The notes beneath the pieces were generated by a model that did not search any database, was not told the origin of the DNA, and worked only from the letters and a program-made list of their open reading frames with translations. A stretch of DNA of 48,298 nucleotides from Litchfieldia stipae (GTDB lineage Bacteria > Bacillota > Bacilli > Bacillales > Bacillaceae_L), in contig NZ_JACYHA010000025.1 in assembly GCF_014837155.1 (NCBI RefSeq), forward strand, positions 1 to 48,298, in the 5' to 3' direction. Positions 8,863-16,324 of the stretch are shown here, piece after piece (position 1 is the first letter of the stretch; the number at the start of each line of letters is the position of its first letter). Position numbers and translations under genes: made by a program.

Positions 8863-9860
8863 TACGCTCTTTTCGGTGCCAATTCAATCCCTTGGCGAAT
8901 GGCTTCTTGTAAGCTCTTTTCGTCAGCGATTCCTTTTCCTGCGATGTCAAATGCAGTACCGTGGTCAACGCTTGTGCGGATAATTGGTAAGCCAACTGTG
9001 ATGTTCACACCAGCGTCTAGTCCTAATACTTTAACAGGTCCGTGACCTTGGTCATGATACATTGCAACAACGATATCGAAGTCGCCACGTACCGTTCGGA
9101 AGAATAATGTATCCGCTGGAAGTGGACCGACTACGTCGATTCCCTCTTGTTGAGCTTTTTCGACAGCTGGGATGACCTTTTCTTCCTCTTCGCCGTAACC
9201 AAATAATCCATTTTCACCAGCATGTGGGTTGATTCCACAAACTGCGATTTTTGGATTTGTGTAGCCTGCTTTTTTCAATGTTTCATCAGCAAGCTGAATC
9301 ACCTTGTAGACACGGTCTGGATTGATCATCTTCACTGCATCAAGGATGCCAACATGTGTGGTTACGTGGATCACCTTAAGGTTTGGTGCGGATAACATCA
9401 TAGAGAAATCTTCTGTATTTGTTAGCTCAGCTAAGATTTCTGTGTGACCTGGGTATAGATGTCCACCTTTGTGTAGAGCTTCTTTGTTTAATGGAGCTGT
9501 ACAGATTGCATCGATTTTCTTCTCGTTCGCTAGCTCAATGGCTGTGCGTAGGAATTCAAATGCAGCATGTCCCGCTTCAGCAGATACTTGACCAATCGGT
9601 AAATCCGCTGGTACTAGGTCTAAATCTAGCACATGAACCTTCCCAAACTCAGTTTTCAAGTTATCCATGTCTGTGATTTTGACGATTTCTAAATTTGTAT
9701 TTACATACGCTTGTGCTCTATCTAAAATTTTCGCATCACCAATAACGAATGGTTGGCATTGTCCGTAGACTTCTTCATGATTTAAGCTTTTCAAAATAAT
9801 TTCTGGACCCACACCTGCAGGATCCCCCATTGTAATTCCGATAACTGGAAGTGTACTCAT
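8862..9860 (-). CDS. pdxA2: PdxA2-like 4-phospho-sugar-acid dehydrogenase (D-threonate/D-erythronate pathway)
   Basis: NAD-dependent metal enzyme of the PdxA family, 332 residues, with signatures ITMGDPAGVGPE at the N-terminus, YPGHTEILAE, the metal ligand region MYHDQGHGPVK and RTSVDHGTAFDIAGKG. PdxA2 members work with DUF1537 kinases: the 4-phosphorylated four-carbon acid is oxidised and decarboxylated to dihydroxyacetone phosphate. The immediate kinase neighbour (one base between stop and ATG) and the KdgT permease make this role much more likely than pyridoxine synthesis. Which stereoisomer is used cannot be read from the sequence. It is the last gene of the operon and is followed by a terminator. 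Confidence 0.9.
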   Translation of the reverse strand: MSTLPVIGITMGDPAGVGPEIILKSLNHEEVYGQCQPFVIGDAKILDRAQAYVNTNLEIVKITDMDNLKTEFGKVHVLDLDLVPADLPIGQVSAEAGHAAFEFLRTAIELANEKKIDAICTAPLNKEALHKGGHLYPGHTEILAELTNTEDFSMMLSAPNLKVIHVTTHVGILDAVKMINPDRVYKVIQLADETLKKAGYTNPKIAVCGINPHAGENGLFGYGEEEEKVIPAVEKAQQEGIDVVGPLPADTLFFRTVRGDFDIVVAMYHDQGHGPVKVLGLDAGVNITVGLPIIRTSVDHGTAFDIAGKGIADEKSLQEAIRQGIELAPKRA

Positions 9861-9861
9861 C

Positions 9862-11166
9862 TTAATTGACCCCTTTCAATTCTTGGACTGCATGGACTAA
9901 TGAATTCTCTGTGCCAAATGCGCCCGCTTTTGTAATTGCATATAATTCGTATTGACCAGATAATTTCCCTAGTGGAATGCCTGGTTCAACTTCTTTTAAT
10001 AAGGTTAAACCACTTGAACCTAAATATCGGCAAACATCCTTCGCTGTATCTCCGCCTGTCAAAACAAGTCCAGAAACGATGGCATTGTTTTTCACTACTT
10101 CACTTGCTATTTCACCTAAGCCTTTAGAGATTTTATCACTAATTTCAGAAGGTGAAAGGGCTAATTCCTTGCCTCGAGCTGCCGATTTCTCTCGGTTTTC
10201 AAGTGATGAATCCACGTATAAAACAACATTTTGACCTTGTTCATAGATGGAAACCATTTTTTCAATATAAAGTTGTTTTAATTCTTCCCATCTTGCACTG
10301 TTTTCAAAAACATGAAGTGGATCCACTTCAACAGCTTGCATGCCATCCATGTCTAGCAATCTATCGATTTGTGTTTTCGTGATCGCTGATAAGCTACCTG
10401 ATACGACTAACACATGTTCCTCACGAACACTTATAGCTGCTGATTCTTCATGACGATTCATAGCTAGATTCTCTGGTAAATACTCTGCCAAACCAGCTGA
10501 ACCTACCCAAACAACATTCGTTGTGATCGTTGAAATTGATGCAGCGATCCATTCAAGATGAACATCTTCTTCTGCATCAAACACTAACCAGCTTACTCCC
10601 TGCTCCTTAAAGCGCGCTAATTCTTTCTTCCATGCTTCAAGATCAAGTCCTAATTCCTTCGTATTGATCTGACCAACTTGAACATCCACTTGACCCTCGA
10701 TTAGCTTTTTAATAGAAGATTCCTTCACCGGACACTTTGGATCCTTAGATATTTCCGTGTTAGCAATGGCTGTTCCCTGTAAATAGTGAATGCCATCCTT
10801 TGTCGTTCTTCCGATCCTTGGAAAAGCCGGGGCAATAATACAAAATTCTGGTTCAAACACATCAACCACCGCTTGTATTTCTGGCCCGAGATTCCCTCTT
10901 AAGGTTGAATCCACTTTTTTATAAATTTGAGTAAATCCATGTTCCTTCAAAAATGAAGCAGCCTTACGAGAACGCTCATAAGACTCCTTCGCTAATATCG
11001 CGCGGCTATCTGTATCAATGACCACAACATCATTGTCTACATTTACCGCAGATGGATTCAAATCAAATATGACTGAGGAACGTAGTCCTTTTTTTGCAAG
11101 CTGGACACCGCTGTCATTGGAGCCTGTTAAGTCATCGGCGATGATGCCCAATTTTTCTGTCGTCAT
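9862..11166 (-). CDS. Four-carbon acid sugar kinase (DUF1537 family)
   Basis: Cytoplasmic ATP-dependent kinase, 434 residues from ATG 11166. It opens with LGIIADDLTGSNDSGVQLAK, the N-terminal substrate-domain signature, and ends with the nucleotide-binding domain containing LVLTGGDTAKDVCRYLG. Members phosphorylate D-threonate or D-erythronate and relatives (DtnK, DenK), making the substrate of PdxA2. The ATG at 11166 (MTTEKLG) was preferred over upstream 11193, because GGAAGGGAG precedes it and the longer form overlaps the permease stop. The gene sits between kdgT and pdxA2 in one operon. Confidence 0.88.
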   Translation of the reverse strand: MTTEKLGIIADDLTGSNDSGVQLAKKGLRSSVIFDLNPSAVNVDNDVVVIDTDSRAILAKESYERSRKAASFLKEHGFTQIYKKVDSTLRGNLGPEIQAVVDVFEPEFCIIAPAFPRIGRTTKDGIHYLQGTAIANTEISKDPKCPVKESSIKKLIEGQVDVQVGQINTKELGLDLEAWKKELARFKEQGVSWLVFDAEEDVHLEWIAASISTITTNVVWVGSAGLAEYLPENLAMNRHEESAAISVREEHVLVVSGSLSAITKTQIDRLLDMDGMQAVEVDPLHVFENSARWEELKQLYIEKMVSIYEQGQNVVLYVDSSLENREKSAARGKELALSPSEISDKISKGLGEIASEVVKNNAIVSGLVLTGGDTAKDVCRYLGSSGLTLLKEVEPGIPLGKLSGQYELYAITKAGAFGTENSLVHAVQELKGVN

Positions 11167-11189
11167 GATTCTCAAGTCTCCCTTCCTGA

Positions 11190-12176
11190 TCAAACGGCTT
11201 TTCCATTACTTTTCGCAAAATCAAAGCCTTTCTTTTCTAACCTCTTCACCAAGAATCCAATATATAGAGGTAATAGGATAGCTGATGTTACAACAGATGC
11301 TGCAACCTGAACTGTTGCTAAATCTGAGTTTGCTGCAAATCCTGCACTGGCTGCTGCAATCGCTGCTGGCGTTGCTACTGCATTACCTGCTGTTGAACCT
11401 TCTGCTGCACCTGGAATTGGGTTCCAACCAAGCGCTTTGAATACAAAATATCCAGCCGTACCAGTGATAAATACTGTTGCTAAACCTAGCATAATTCCTG
11501 CTAATCCACCTTCAATGATCTTACCGAAATCAATTCCCATCCCTAACGCAAATGCGAAGAACGGAATTAACATCGAGCTACCTTGATCAAGGAAGTCACG
11601 CATGTCACCATCAAGATTACCTAAGATCATACCAATGACGATTGGTAATAATACTGAAACGAATGAAACGACTGAGAACATTCCATCTACAAATCCCATC
11701 GCCCCAAAGATGGATAGGGCAACCATTGTTAAGAAAGGTCCATCATTTAACGCTAATAATGAATAGGCTGCTTTGTCGTCTTTTCCACCGTATTGACCAA
11801 CGATTGCCATGTATAGACCACCGTTACTGTTTGTCATTGCTGCAATAATTGCAACAGGTGCAAGTCCTAACCAAAGTCCGTTTTCACCCATGAACATGTA
11901 GGCTAACAATCCGAAGATCGCACCAACTACCCATTTCGTCGCAAGAAGTGTTGCTCCTTTTCCTAAGCTCACTCCTACCATACGCATGTTGATTTGTGCA
12001 CCAGTACATAGTAAGAATAGTGCGATAAGTGTTGAGGCACCGTTTACAAAAAGCGCTTCCGTAAAATTCCCGATTCTAAGTAACTCTGGAAAAAATGTAT
12101 TTATTGTTGCAGCTAATAATAATGGAACAACCATCATTCCACCTGGAATACTTTCCAATCTTGCTTTAATTTTCAT
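11190..12176 (-). CDS. kdgT: KdgT-type 2-keto-3-deoxygluconate/sugar acid permease
   Basis: Polytopic inner-membrane protein, about ten helices, 328 residues from ATG 12176 (MKIKARLESIPGGMMVVPLL). AGGGGGA stands nine bases before this ATG; the reading frame continues upstream to 12353 but has no start signals there and would cover the promoter. KDGT-family hallmarks include GGLYMAIVGQYG, DGPFLTM and PGAAEGSTAGNAVATPAA. Family members import 2-keto-3-deoxygluconate by proton symport. Next to DUF1537 kinase and PdxA2 genes, the true cargo is probably a four-carbon sugar acid, which is an inference from context. Confidence 0.9.
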   Translation of the reverse strand: MKIKARLESIPGGMMVVPLLLAATINTFFPELLRIGNFTEALFVNGASTLIALFLLCTGAQINMRMVGVSLGKGATLLATKWVVGAIFGLLAYMFMGENGLWLGLAPVAIIAAMTNSNGGLYMAIVGQYGGKDDKAAYSLLALNDGPFLTMVALSIFGAMGFVDGMFSVVSFVSVLLPIVIGMILGNLDGDMRDFLDQGSSMLIPFFAFALGMGIDFGKIIEGGLAGIMLGLATVFITGTAGYFVFKALGWNPIPGAAEGSTAGNAVATPAAIAAASAGFAANSDLATVQVAASVVTSAILLPLYIGFLVKRLEKKGFDFAKSNGKAV

Positions 12177-12229
12177 CTTGAATCCCCCTAATTCTATCAT
12201 AGTGTTGTATTTTGAAACAATCACTTTAT

Positions 12230-12285
12230 TTTGTAAACCGCTTACAGTGATTATAATAAATGAAACGGTTGCAAAACGCAATACT
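12230..12285 (-). promoter_or_regulatory. Promoter/operator region of the sugar acid operon
   Basis: On the minus strand a TATAAT lies at 12250-12255 with no good -35. Just upstream is TTGCGTTTTGCAA (12269-12281), a short inverted repeat. Downstream is TGTAAGCGGTTTACA, with 5-bp inverted arms and some likeness to a CcpA site but one base too long. GTTGCAAAA recurs in the leader of the regulator gene (14085-14093). No -24/-12 sigma-54 promoter is seen. Confidence 0.35.
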
Positions 12286-12331
12286 ATTTGTGAACTTTTT
12301 TTGTCTTTTTTGCATAAAAAAATAGCACAAG

Positions 12332-14068
12332 TTAAGATTTCAACTTGCGCCATAGAGTCGAACGGTTGATACCAAGCCGTTCTGCAGCCTTAGATTGGTT
12401 CATTCCTTCTTCTTCTAAAACCTGCTTAATGATTTGTTTTTCGATTTCATCGAGTGTTCCAACGTAATTTACGTTGTTTTTTGCAACACTTTGTTCTTTT
12501 AACGGTTGCAAAAGCTCTCTGACATCCTCCATTTCAATATAATAGCTGCTAGAATGTAAAATTAATTGCTCGACCATTTGGATTAATTGATCAATATTCC
12601 CTGGCCAATCATAGTCACTGAGCTCCTGCAACGCTTCAGGTCTGATGCCTGCAAGCTGTTTGCCATAGCGTGCGTGAAATTGCGACAGATACAGATGAAC
12701 GAGCTCTGAAAGATCGTCCTTCCGTTCTCTTAGAGGTGCAAGGTGAAGGGATACCTTTGATAAAAAATAATATAAATCATGATCGAATTGACCATTTTCA
12801 ACTAAGTCAAGCATCATACGGCTAGTAGAAATAATTAACCTCGGACCAACTGTTCTTCTTTGTAATCGTTGAAAAAGCTTTTTCTGGGAATCTAGCGTTA
12901 GTTTATGCGGCTCTCGTACATAAATACTTCCGATCGAAGGATTTGAAAAATAGTTCCCTTCTAACACGCTTGCCCATTCTTTTTCACTCATTGCATCACA
13001 GGACATGATCACAATCGGGAGATGACCCACAGTGCTTTGTTTATGTATCGCTTTTGCGATCAATTCTTTGCCAGTTCCCTTTTCTCCAGTTAACCAAATG
13101 GGAAACGGTTCATTGCTAAATACATTTATCTGTTCACGTAATCGTTCCACATGCTCTGTTGTGCCCGCAATCGCTGGGACTGTACTTACATATTCCCAGT
13201 GGACTCCCTCTGGAAGAGCTTGCTTTGATTGCGCCTCGAGATAAAGAACACAGAAATCACTGTCTTGAATAGGTGTGGACGTCACATTTAACAGTGTTTC
13301 TTCATTCTGGAGGATTGACGTTTGTTCTTTTTTTGTAGTTAGGGTTGTTTTGACCAACTGTTTTGTTTCTTCTTTAAAATGGTGGACAATTTTTTCTGCC
13401 ATTTTATTATGCTGAATGAGCTTTTCCCCTTTAAACACTATGATGCCACGTTGGTCCTTGTCGATGATGGTTTTGTAGGTGTCGAGCTCAGCTTTCATTT
13501 GATCTAACTGATGATAAATTCGTTCTGCATCTTGGAATGCAGCAGTCACTGCCTCCACCCCTGAGGTGATGAGTATCCCGGTTAATCCGACTTCCTTTGC
13601 TTCATTAAATGTAACAACATCACCAATGACAAGCTTGTATTCCTTTTGCTTTAATTGTTGAAGAGTTGCCTTTACCTCTTCTCCACTTTCAATCGTCAGG
13701 TTTTCGATTTTCATGTCTAGCAAGCTACAAATTGTTGATGCTCCTTGTGAAATGTTCGGAAACCCGACAATCGCAGATTTTCCTGGAAAACCATTCACCA
13801 AGGTCATCACGCGTAGCATATCATAACCGGATACTTGAATATCAATGACTGGAATGTCAACAACCTCTCGAATGAAGGCGGCGGTTCCTCCACGACTGAT
13901 AATCACGTCAAAGCCAGAATGAGACTTTGCCTTTACTATGTCTGAACCTTCTTCAAGGTTACCAATTTCTATTTCTATATCAAAATGCGTAAATGCATCT
14001 GCCACCTGTTGGACAACTTCTTTCAATCCCTCATATGGGGCGATGACTAGCGCCTTAATTCTTTTCAT
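12332..14068 (-). CDS. PrpR-like regulator with degenerate AAA+ domain and Fis-type HTH
   Basis: Likely regulator of the adjacent sugar acid operon, 578 residues from ATG 14068, which has GAGGAGAG in front. Residues 1-190 form a PrpR_N-type sensing domain (DVIISRGGTAAFIREVVDIPVIDI). A PAS-like linker follows, then an AAA+ domain with an intact Walker A (LTGEKGTGKELIAKAIH). The GAFTGA loop that contacts sigma-54 is missing. Where Walker B should read FLDEIG, the protein reads GSIYVREPHKLT. The last 45 residues are a Fis-type HTH (NQSKAAERLGINRSTLWRKLK). By family it would be called a sigma-54 activator, but the missing parts argue for ordinary sigma-A control. Confidence 0.85.
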   Translation of the reverse strand: MKRIKALVIAPYEGLKEVVQQVADAFTHFDIEIEIGNLEEGSDIVKAKSHSGFDVIISRGGTAAFIREVVDIPVIDIQVSGYDMLRVMTLVNGFPGKSAIVGFPNISQGASTICSLLDMKIENLTIESGEEVKATLQQLKQKEYKLVIGDVVTFNEAKEVGLTGILITSGVEAVTAAFQDAERIYHQLDQMKAELDTYKTIIDKDQRGIIVFKGEKLIQHNKMAEKIVHHFKEETKQLVKTTLTTKKEQTSILQNEETLLNVTSTPIQDSDFCVLYLEAQSKQALPEGVHWEYVSTVPAIAGTTEHVERLREQINVFSNEPFPIWLTGEKGTGKELIAKAIHKQSTVGHLPIVIMSCDAMSEKEWASVLEGNYFSNPSIGSIYVREPHKLTLDSQKKLFQRLQRRTVGPRLIISTSRMMLDLVENGQFDHDLYYFLSKVSLHLAPLRERKDDLSELVHLYLSQFHARYGKQLAGIRPEALQELSDYDWPGNIDQLIQMVEQLILHSSSYYIEMEDVRELLQPLKEQSVAKNNVNYVGTLDEIEKQIIKQVLEEEGMNQSKAAERLGINRSTLWRKLKS

Positions 14069-14185
14069 ACGTACTCTCCTCATTGTTGCAAAATTAAACA
14101 ACTGTAATCATTTTATTATAAACATAGGGGGCATCACAAGGGAATAGTTGGGGTGTAGGAACACGTTAAGCTATTCGACAAATTT

Positions 14186-14205
14186 CGGGTGGTGCCAGGC
14201 ACCAC
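14186..14205 (+). repeat. REP-B copy
   Basis: CGGGTGGTGCCAGGCACCAC contains the perfect 17-bp palindrome of the family. It is preceded by ATTCGACAAATTT, a leader shared with the copy at 16249. Confidence 0.75.
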
Positions 14206-14234
14206 AAAAAAAGCCCACGGAATTCCGCAGACTT
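14204..14234 (-). terminator. Terminator of the M28 aminopeptidase gene
   Basis: On the minus strand AAGTCTGCGG pairs with CCGTGGGCTT (some G-U pairs) over an AATT loop, followed by TTTTT. It is placed about 50 bases after the stop. Confidence 0.65.
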
Positions 14235-14261
14235 TCGCACGATCATTGTAATCGACAACAT

Positions 14262-14282
14262 TCGGGTGGTGACAGGCACCAC
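14262..14282 (+). repeat. REP-B copy touching the aminopeptidase stop
   Basis: TCGGGTGGTGACAGGCACCAC ends exactly where the minus-strand stop codon (14283-14285) begins. Confidence 0.7.
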
Positions 14283-15260
14283 CTATTTCGCTGTGCTCGT
14301 TTTGTCCATAAATTTCAGTAAGTCAGTTAAGAGCGTGCTGAATGTGCTCAAGTGTTCTTGGATTCGACCTGGGTATTCTCGTTCAATAAATTCAAGAGTG
14401 TCGTTACTTGTGTGCCATATTCCTCCGTGCTCGACTGTTTGGTCATAACCATCCTGAGCTCCAATTTCCCAGTTGGTTGCTTCTAAGTATCCGATTGGAA
14501 TGCCGATTCTTTTAAATGGAGCATGGTCACTCCAGTCACCTGTTGTTCCATAAGGATACGCAGGGTTGATTCCTGGGTTTGTTCCAACATTTAACTTCTT
14601 TTTCTCAGCAATCTTTAGTGCTTGGTCACGAATAAAGCCATCCTCACCAGCACTTCCGTATACGTACATTTTATCCCCTACTGCTAAGCTGTCTAAATTA
14701 ATCATACCTACTGTGTTCGCTATTTCTTCTGGCGACATATTGCGAGCAAAATAATTTGAACCCTGAAGCCCAACCTCTTCTGCACCAAAAGCAATGTAGA
14801 CAATGGAGTATGGTGTGTTAATTTTCTTCAAGACCTCTGCCACCTCAAGCATCACGCCAACGCCTGATGCATTATCATCTACCCCTAACCCTGCTGACAC
14901 AGAATCATAATGGGCACCCACAATGATTTGCTTCGAGGATTTCCCAGGCTTATAAGCAATGACGTTAGAAGAACTAGTTGTTCGACCACTTCTCGTATAC
15001 GTAAATTCCTGTACCTCTGTTTCTAACCCCATTCGTTCAAATTGTCCCTTAATATAGCTCTCTGCTAATCTCTCATTTGCACTTCCTGCTATTCTCTGAC
15101 CAATTTCATAAGCTAAATATTTCGTATGTTCATAGGCCATCGCCCCACTTTTATGAGCAAGTGATGGGTGATATGTAACTGATTGAGCAGCGGCAGAACT
15201 TACGATTGAAAAAACTAGTAAGCATAACGTGACTAAGGATATTGATAACTTCTTTTTCAT
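14283..15260 (-). CDS. Secreted M28-family zinc aminopeptidase
   Basis: Secreted exopeptidase, 325 residues. A signal peptide (MKKKLSISLVTLCLLVFSIVSSAAAQ) is cut near residue 25. The di-zinc site is complete: H117 (VGAHYDS), D129 (VDDNASG), catalytic E161 followed by E162 (GAEEVGLQG), D190 (NLDSL) and the His of WSDHAPF. There is no PA insert, so it is the short form, unlike YwaD of Bacillus subtilis. Its role would be to free N-terminal amino acids from peptides outside the cell. GAGGAGGA lies ahead of the ATG. Terminators on both sides suggest a single-gene transcript. Confidence 0.92.
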   Translation of the reverse strand: MKKKLSISLVTLCLLVFSIVSSAAAQSVTYHPSLAHKSGAMAYEHTKYLAYEIGQRIAGSANERLAESYIKGQFERMGLETEVQEFTYTRSGRTTSSSNVIAYKPGKSSKQIIVGAHYDSVSAGLGVDDNASGVGVMLEVAEVLKKINTPYSIVYIAFGAEEVGLQGSNYFARNMSPEEIANTVGMINLDSLAVGDKMYVYGSAGEDGFIRDQALKIAEKKKLNVGTNPGINPAYPYGTTGDWSDHAPFKRIGIPIGYLEATNWEIGAQDGYDQTVEHGGIWHTSNDTLEFIEREYPGRIQEHLSTFSTLLTDLLKFMDKTSTAK

Positions 15261-15406
15261 AAAAATTCCTCCTCTTAAAATTATCAGAATAATTAGAGAT
15301 TAGTACCTTTCCCATGAAATGTAAAGAAATCAATCCAAGAACTTTTCGATAAATTTCGAGTTTTAGAGGTATTTCACTTTAATCCATTGCATATTTGAAA
15401 GCATTC

Positions 15407-15444
15407 AAAAAACGCTGAGAGTAGTTACATTCTCAGCGTTTTAA
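15407..15444. terminator. Strong bidirectional hairpin terminator
   Basis: AAAACGCTGAGA and TCTCAGCGTTTT form a perfect 12-bp stem with A and T runs on both sides. It lies between the DoxX gene and the aminopeptidase gene, both on the minus strand. Confidence 0.85.
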
Positions 15445-15474
15445 CATTTTACAATGAATTTATATATTTATCTC

Positions 15475-15516
15475 TCAAAAAGCCCTCTCCTCACCACCGA
15501 TTGCGGTGAGGGGTTG
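15475..15516 (-). terminator. Terminator of the DoxX gene
   Basis: CCTCACC and GGTGAGG pair over a 9-base loop. On the minus strand the stem is extended and leads into GGGCTTTTTG. It lies about 20 bases past the stop. Confidence 0.65.
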
Positions 15517-15535
15517 TGAGGTAAAATTAGAGAGG

Positions 15536-16060
15536 TCAAGCAACATTAGTTGTCGTTTCTTTGTTGGCACCAAATGTAGTAAATTTATTTCTTAAATATG
15601 GAAGGACATAATAGTCAGCTCCGAATTTACCTGCATTTGCACCAGCTGCTAAAATAATTACCCCTAGTAAAATCATTAATGGGTTTGTGCTGACAGTTCC
15701 AGCGAACATGAACATGAAGTTCATTAGTAATCCGAAGAACATGGCTGCTGTTGTTAAGCATCCCAGTAATAAACCAACACCTACTAAGAACTCTCCCCAA
15801 GGAATTAAGAAGTTAATCATTCCTACATTTGGAAGTGCTAAGCCTTCGATAAAAGCTGTATAAGTTGGATAAAGTGCTGCACCTGTTGCTTTGTCTGCAA
15901 CTGGGTTTGTTACGGCTGCATTCAGGAATCCACTTGCGTCAAATCCACCAGCAGTTAATTTACCCCAACCACCAGTCATCCAGCTCCATCCTAAGTACAA
16001 TCTAATCACTGTTAAAATTCCTGCTGCAATACGGTTTTCTCTAATAAATTTGTTGATCAT
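15536..16060 (-). CDS. DoxX/DoxD-family membrane protein under probable redox control
   Basis: One hundred and seventy-four residues with four membrane helices. Family marks are LYLGWSWMTGGWGKL near the N-terminus, GMINFLIPWGEFLVGVGLLLG in the middle and a final helix rich in small residues. DoxX proteins are membrane subunits or relatives of thiosulfate:quinone oxidoreductase, and many are linked to redox stress; the exact reaction here is unknown. The ATG follows AAGGAGAG. Upstream lie two 18-bp inverted repeats of Rex/Fnr type, so expression probably follows the NADH/NAD ratio or oxygen supply. It is monocistronic with its own terminator. Confidence 0.85.
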   Translation of the reverse strand: MINKFIRENRIAAGILTVIRLYLGWSWMTGGWGKLTAGGFDASGFLNAAVTNPVADKATGAALYPTYTAFIEGLALPNVGMINFLIPWGEFLVGVGLLLGCLTTAAMFFGLLMNFMFMFAGTVSTNPLMILLGVIILAAGANAGKFGADYYVLPYLRNKFTTFGANKETTTNVA

Positions 16061-16120
16061 CTCGATCCTCTCCTTAAGTGTTTTATTTTTAATTTGTTTT
16101 TGTTTTCTCTCTATGTCTGT

Positions 16121-16172
16121 ATCTTACTATCTTGTGAACATATTCACAATAGTTATGTGAGAAACTTCACAA
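16121..16172 (-). promoter_or_regulatory. DoxX promoter with tandem Rex/Fnr-like operators
   Basis: TTGTGAACATATTCACAA (16132-16149) is a perfect inverted repeat matching the Rex pattern TTGTGAA-N4-TTCACAA, and also TGTGA-N6-TCACA of Fnr. A second site, ATGTGAGAAACTTCACAA, is at 16155-16172. On the minus strand TTGTGA (16144-16149), 17 bases and TAAGAT (16121-16126) form a plausible promoter. The first operator therefore covers the -35 and spacer, as expected for repression by Rex. Activation by Fnr would need a more distant site, which the second could provide. Confidence 0.65.
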
Positions 16173-16248
16173 TTCGTTCATAAAGATGTGAACTTTTTAT
16201 TACAGCCATAGTGTTTATAGGGGAATCGCGTTATTATTCGACAAAATC

Positions 16249-16266
16249 CGGGTGGTGACAGGCACC
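16249..16266 (+). repeat. REP-B copy ahead of the DUF2207 gene
   Basis: CGGGTGGTGACAGGCACC, preceded by ATTCGACAAAATC as in the copy at 14186. It lies in the divergent promoter region between DoxX and the DUF2207 gene. Confidence 0.7.
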
Positions 16267-16324
16267 TCAAATGAAACTTTTTTCTCTTTTTTTCGTACAT
16301 AATAGTAATAAGGTGGTGTTTACA

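Noticed and set aside
8862-9860. True PdxA of vitamin B6 synthesis
   Set aside because: The neighbours are a DUF1537 kinase and a sugar acid permease in one operon, which points to PdxA2.
12243-12262. CcpA cre site in TGTAAGCGGTTTACA
   Set aside because: It is one base longer than the consensus spacing. Kept only as a possible palindrome.
12177-12353. Upstream extension of the KdgT permease
   Set aside because: It would cover the promoter region. ATG 12176 has a strong site and gives the usual family start.
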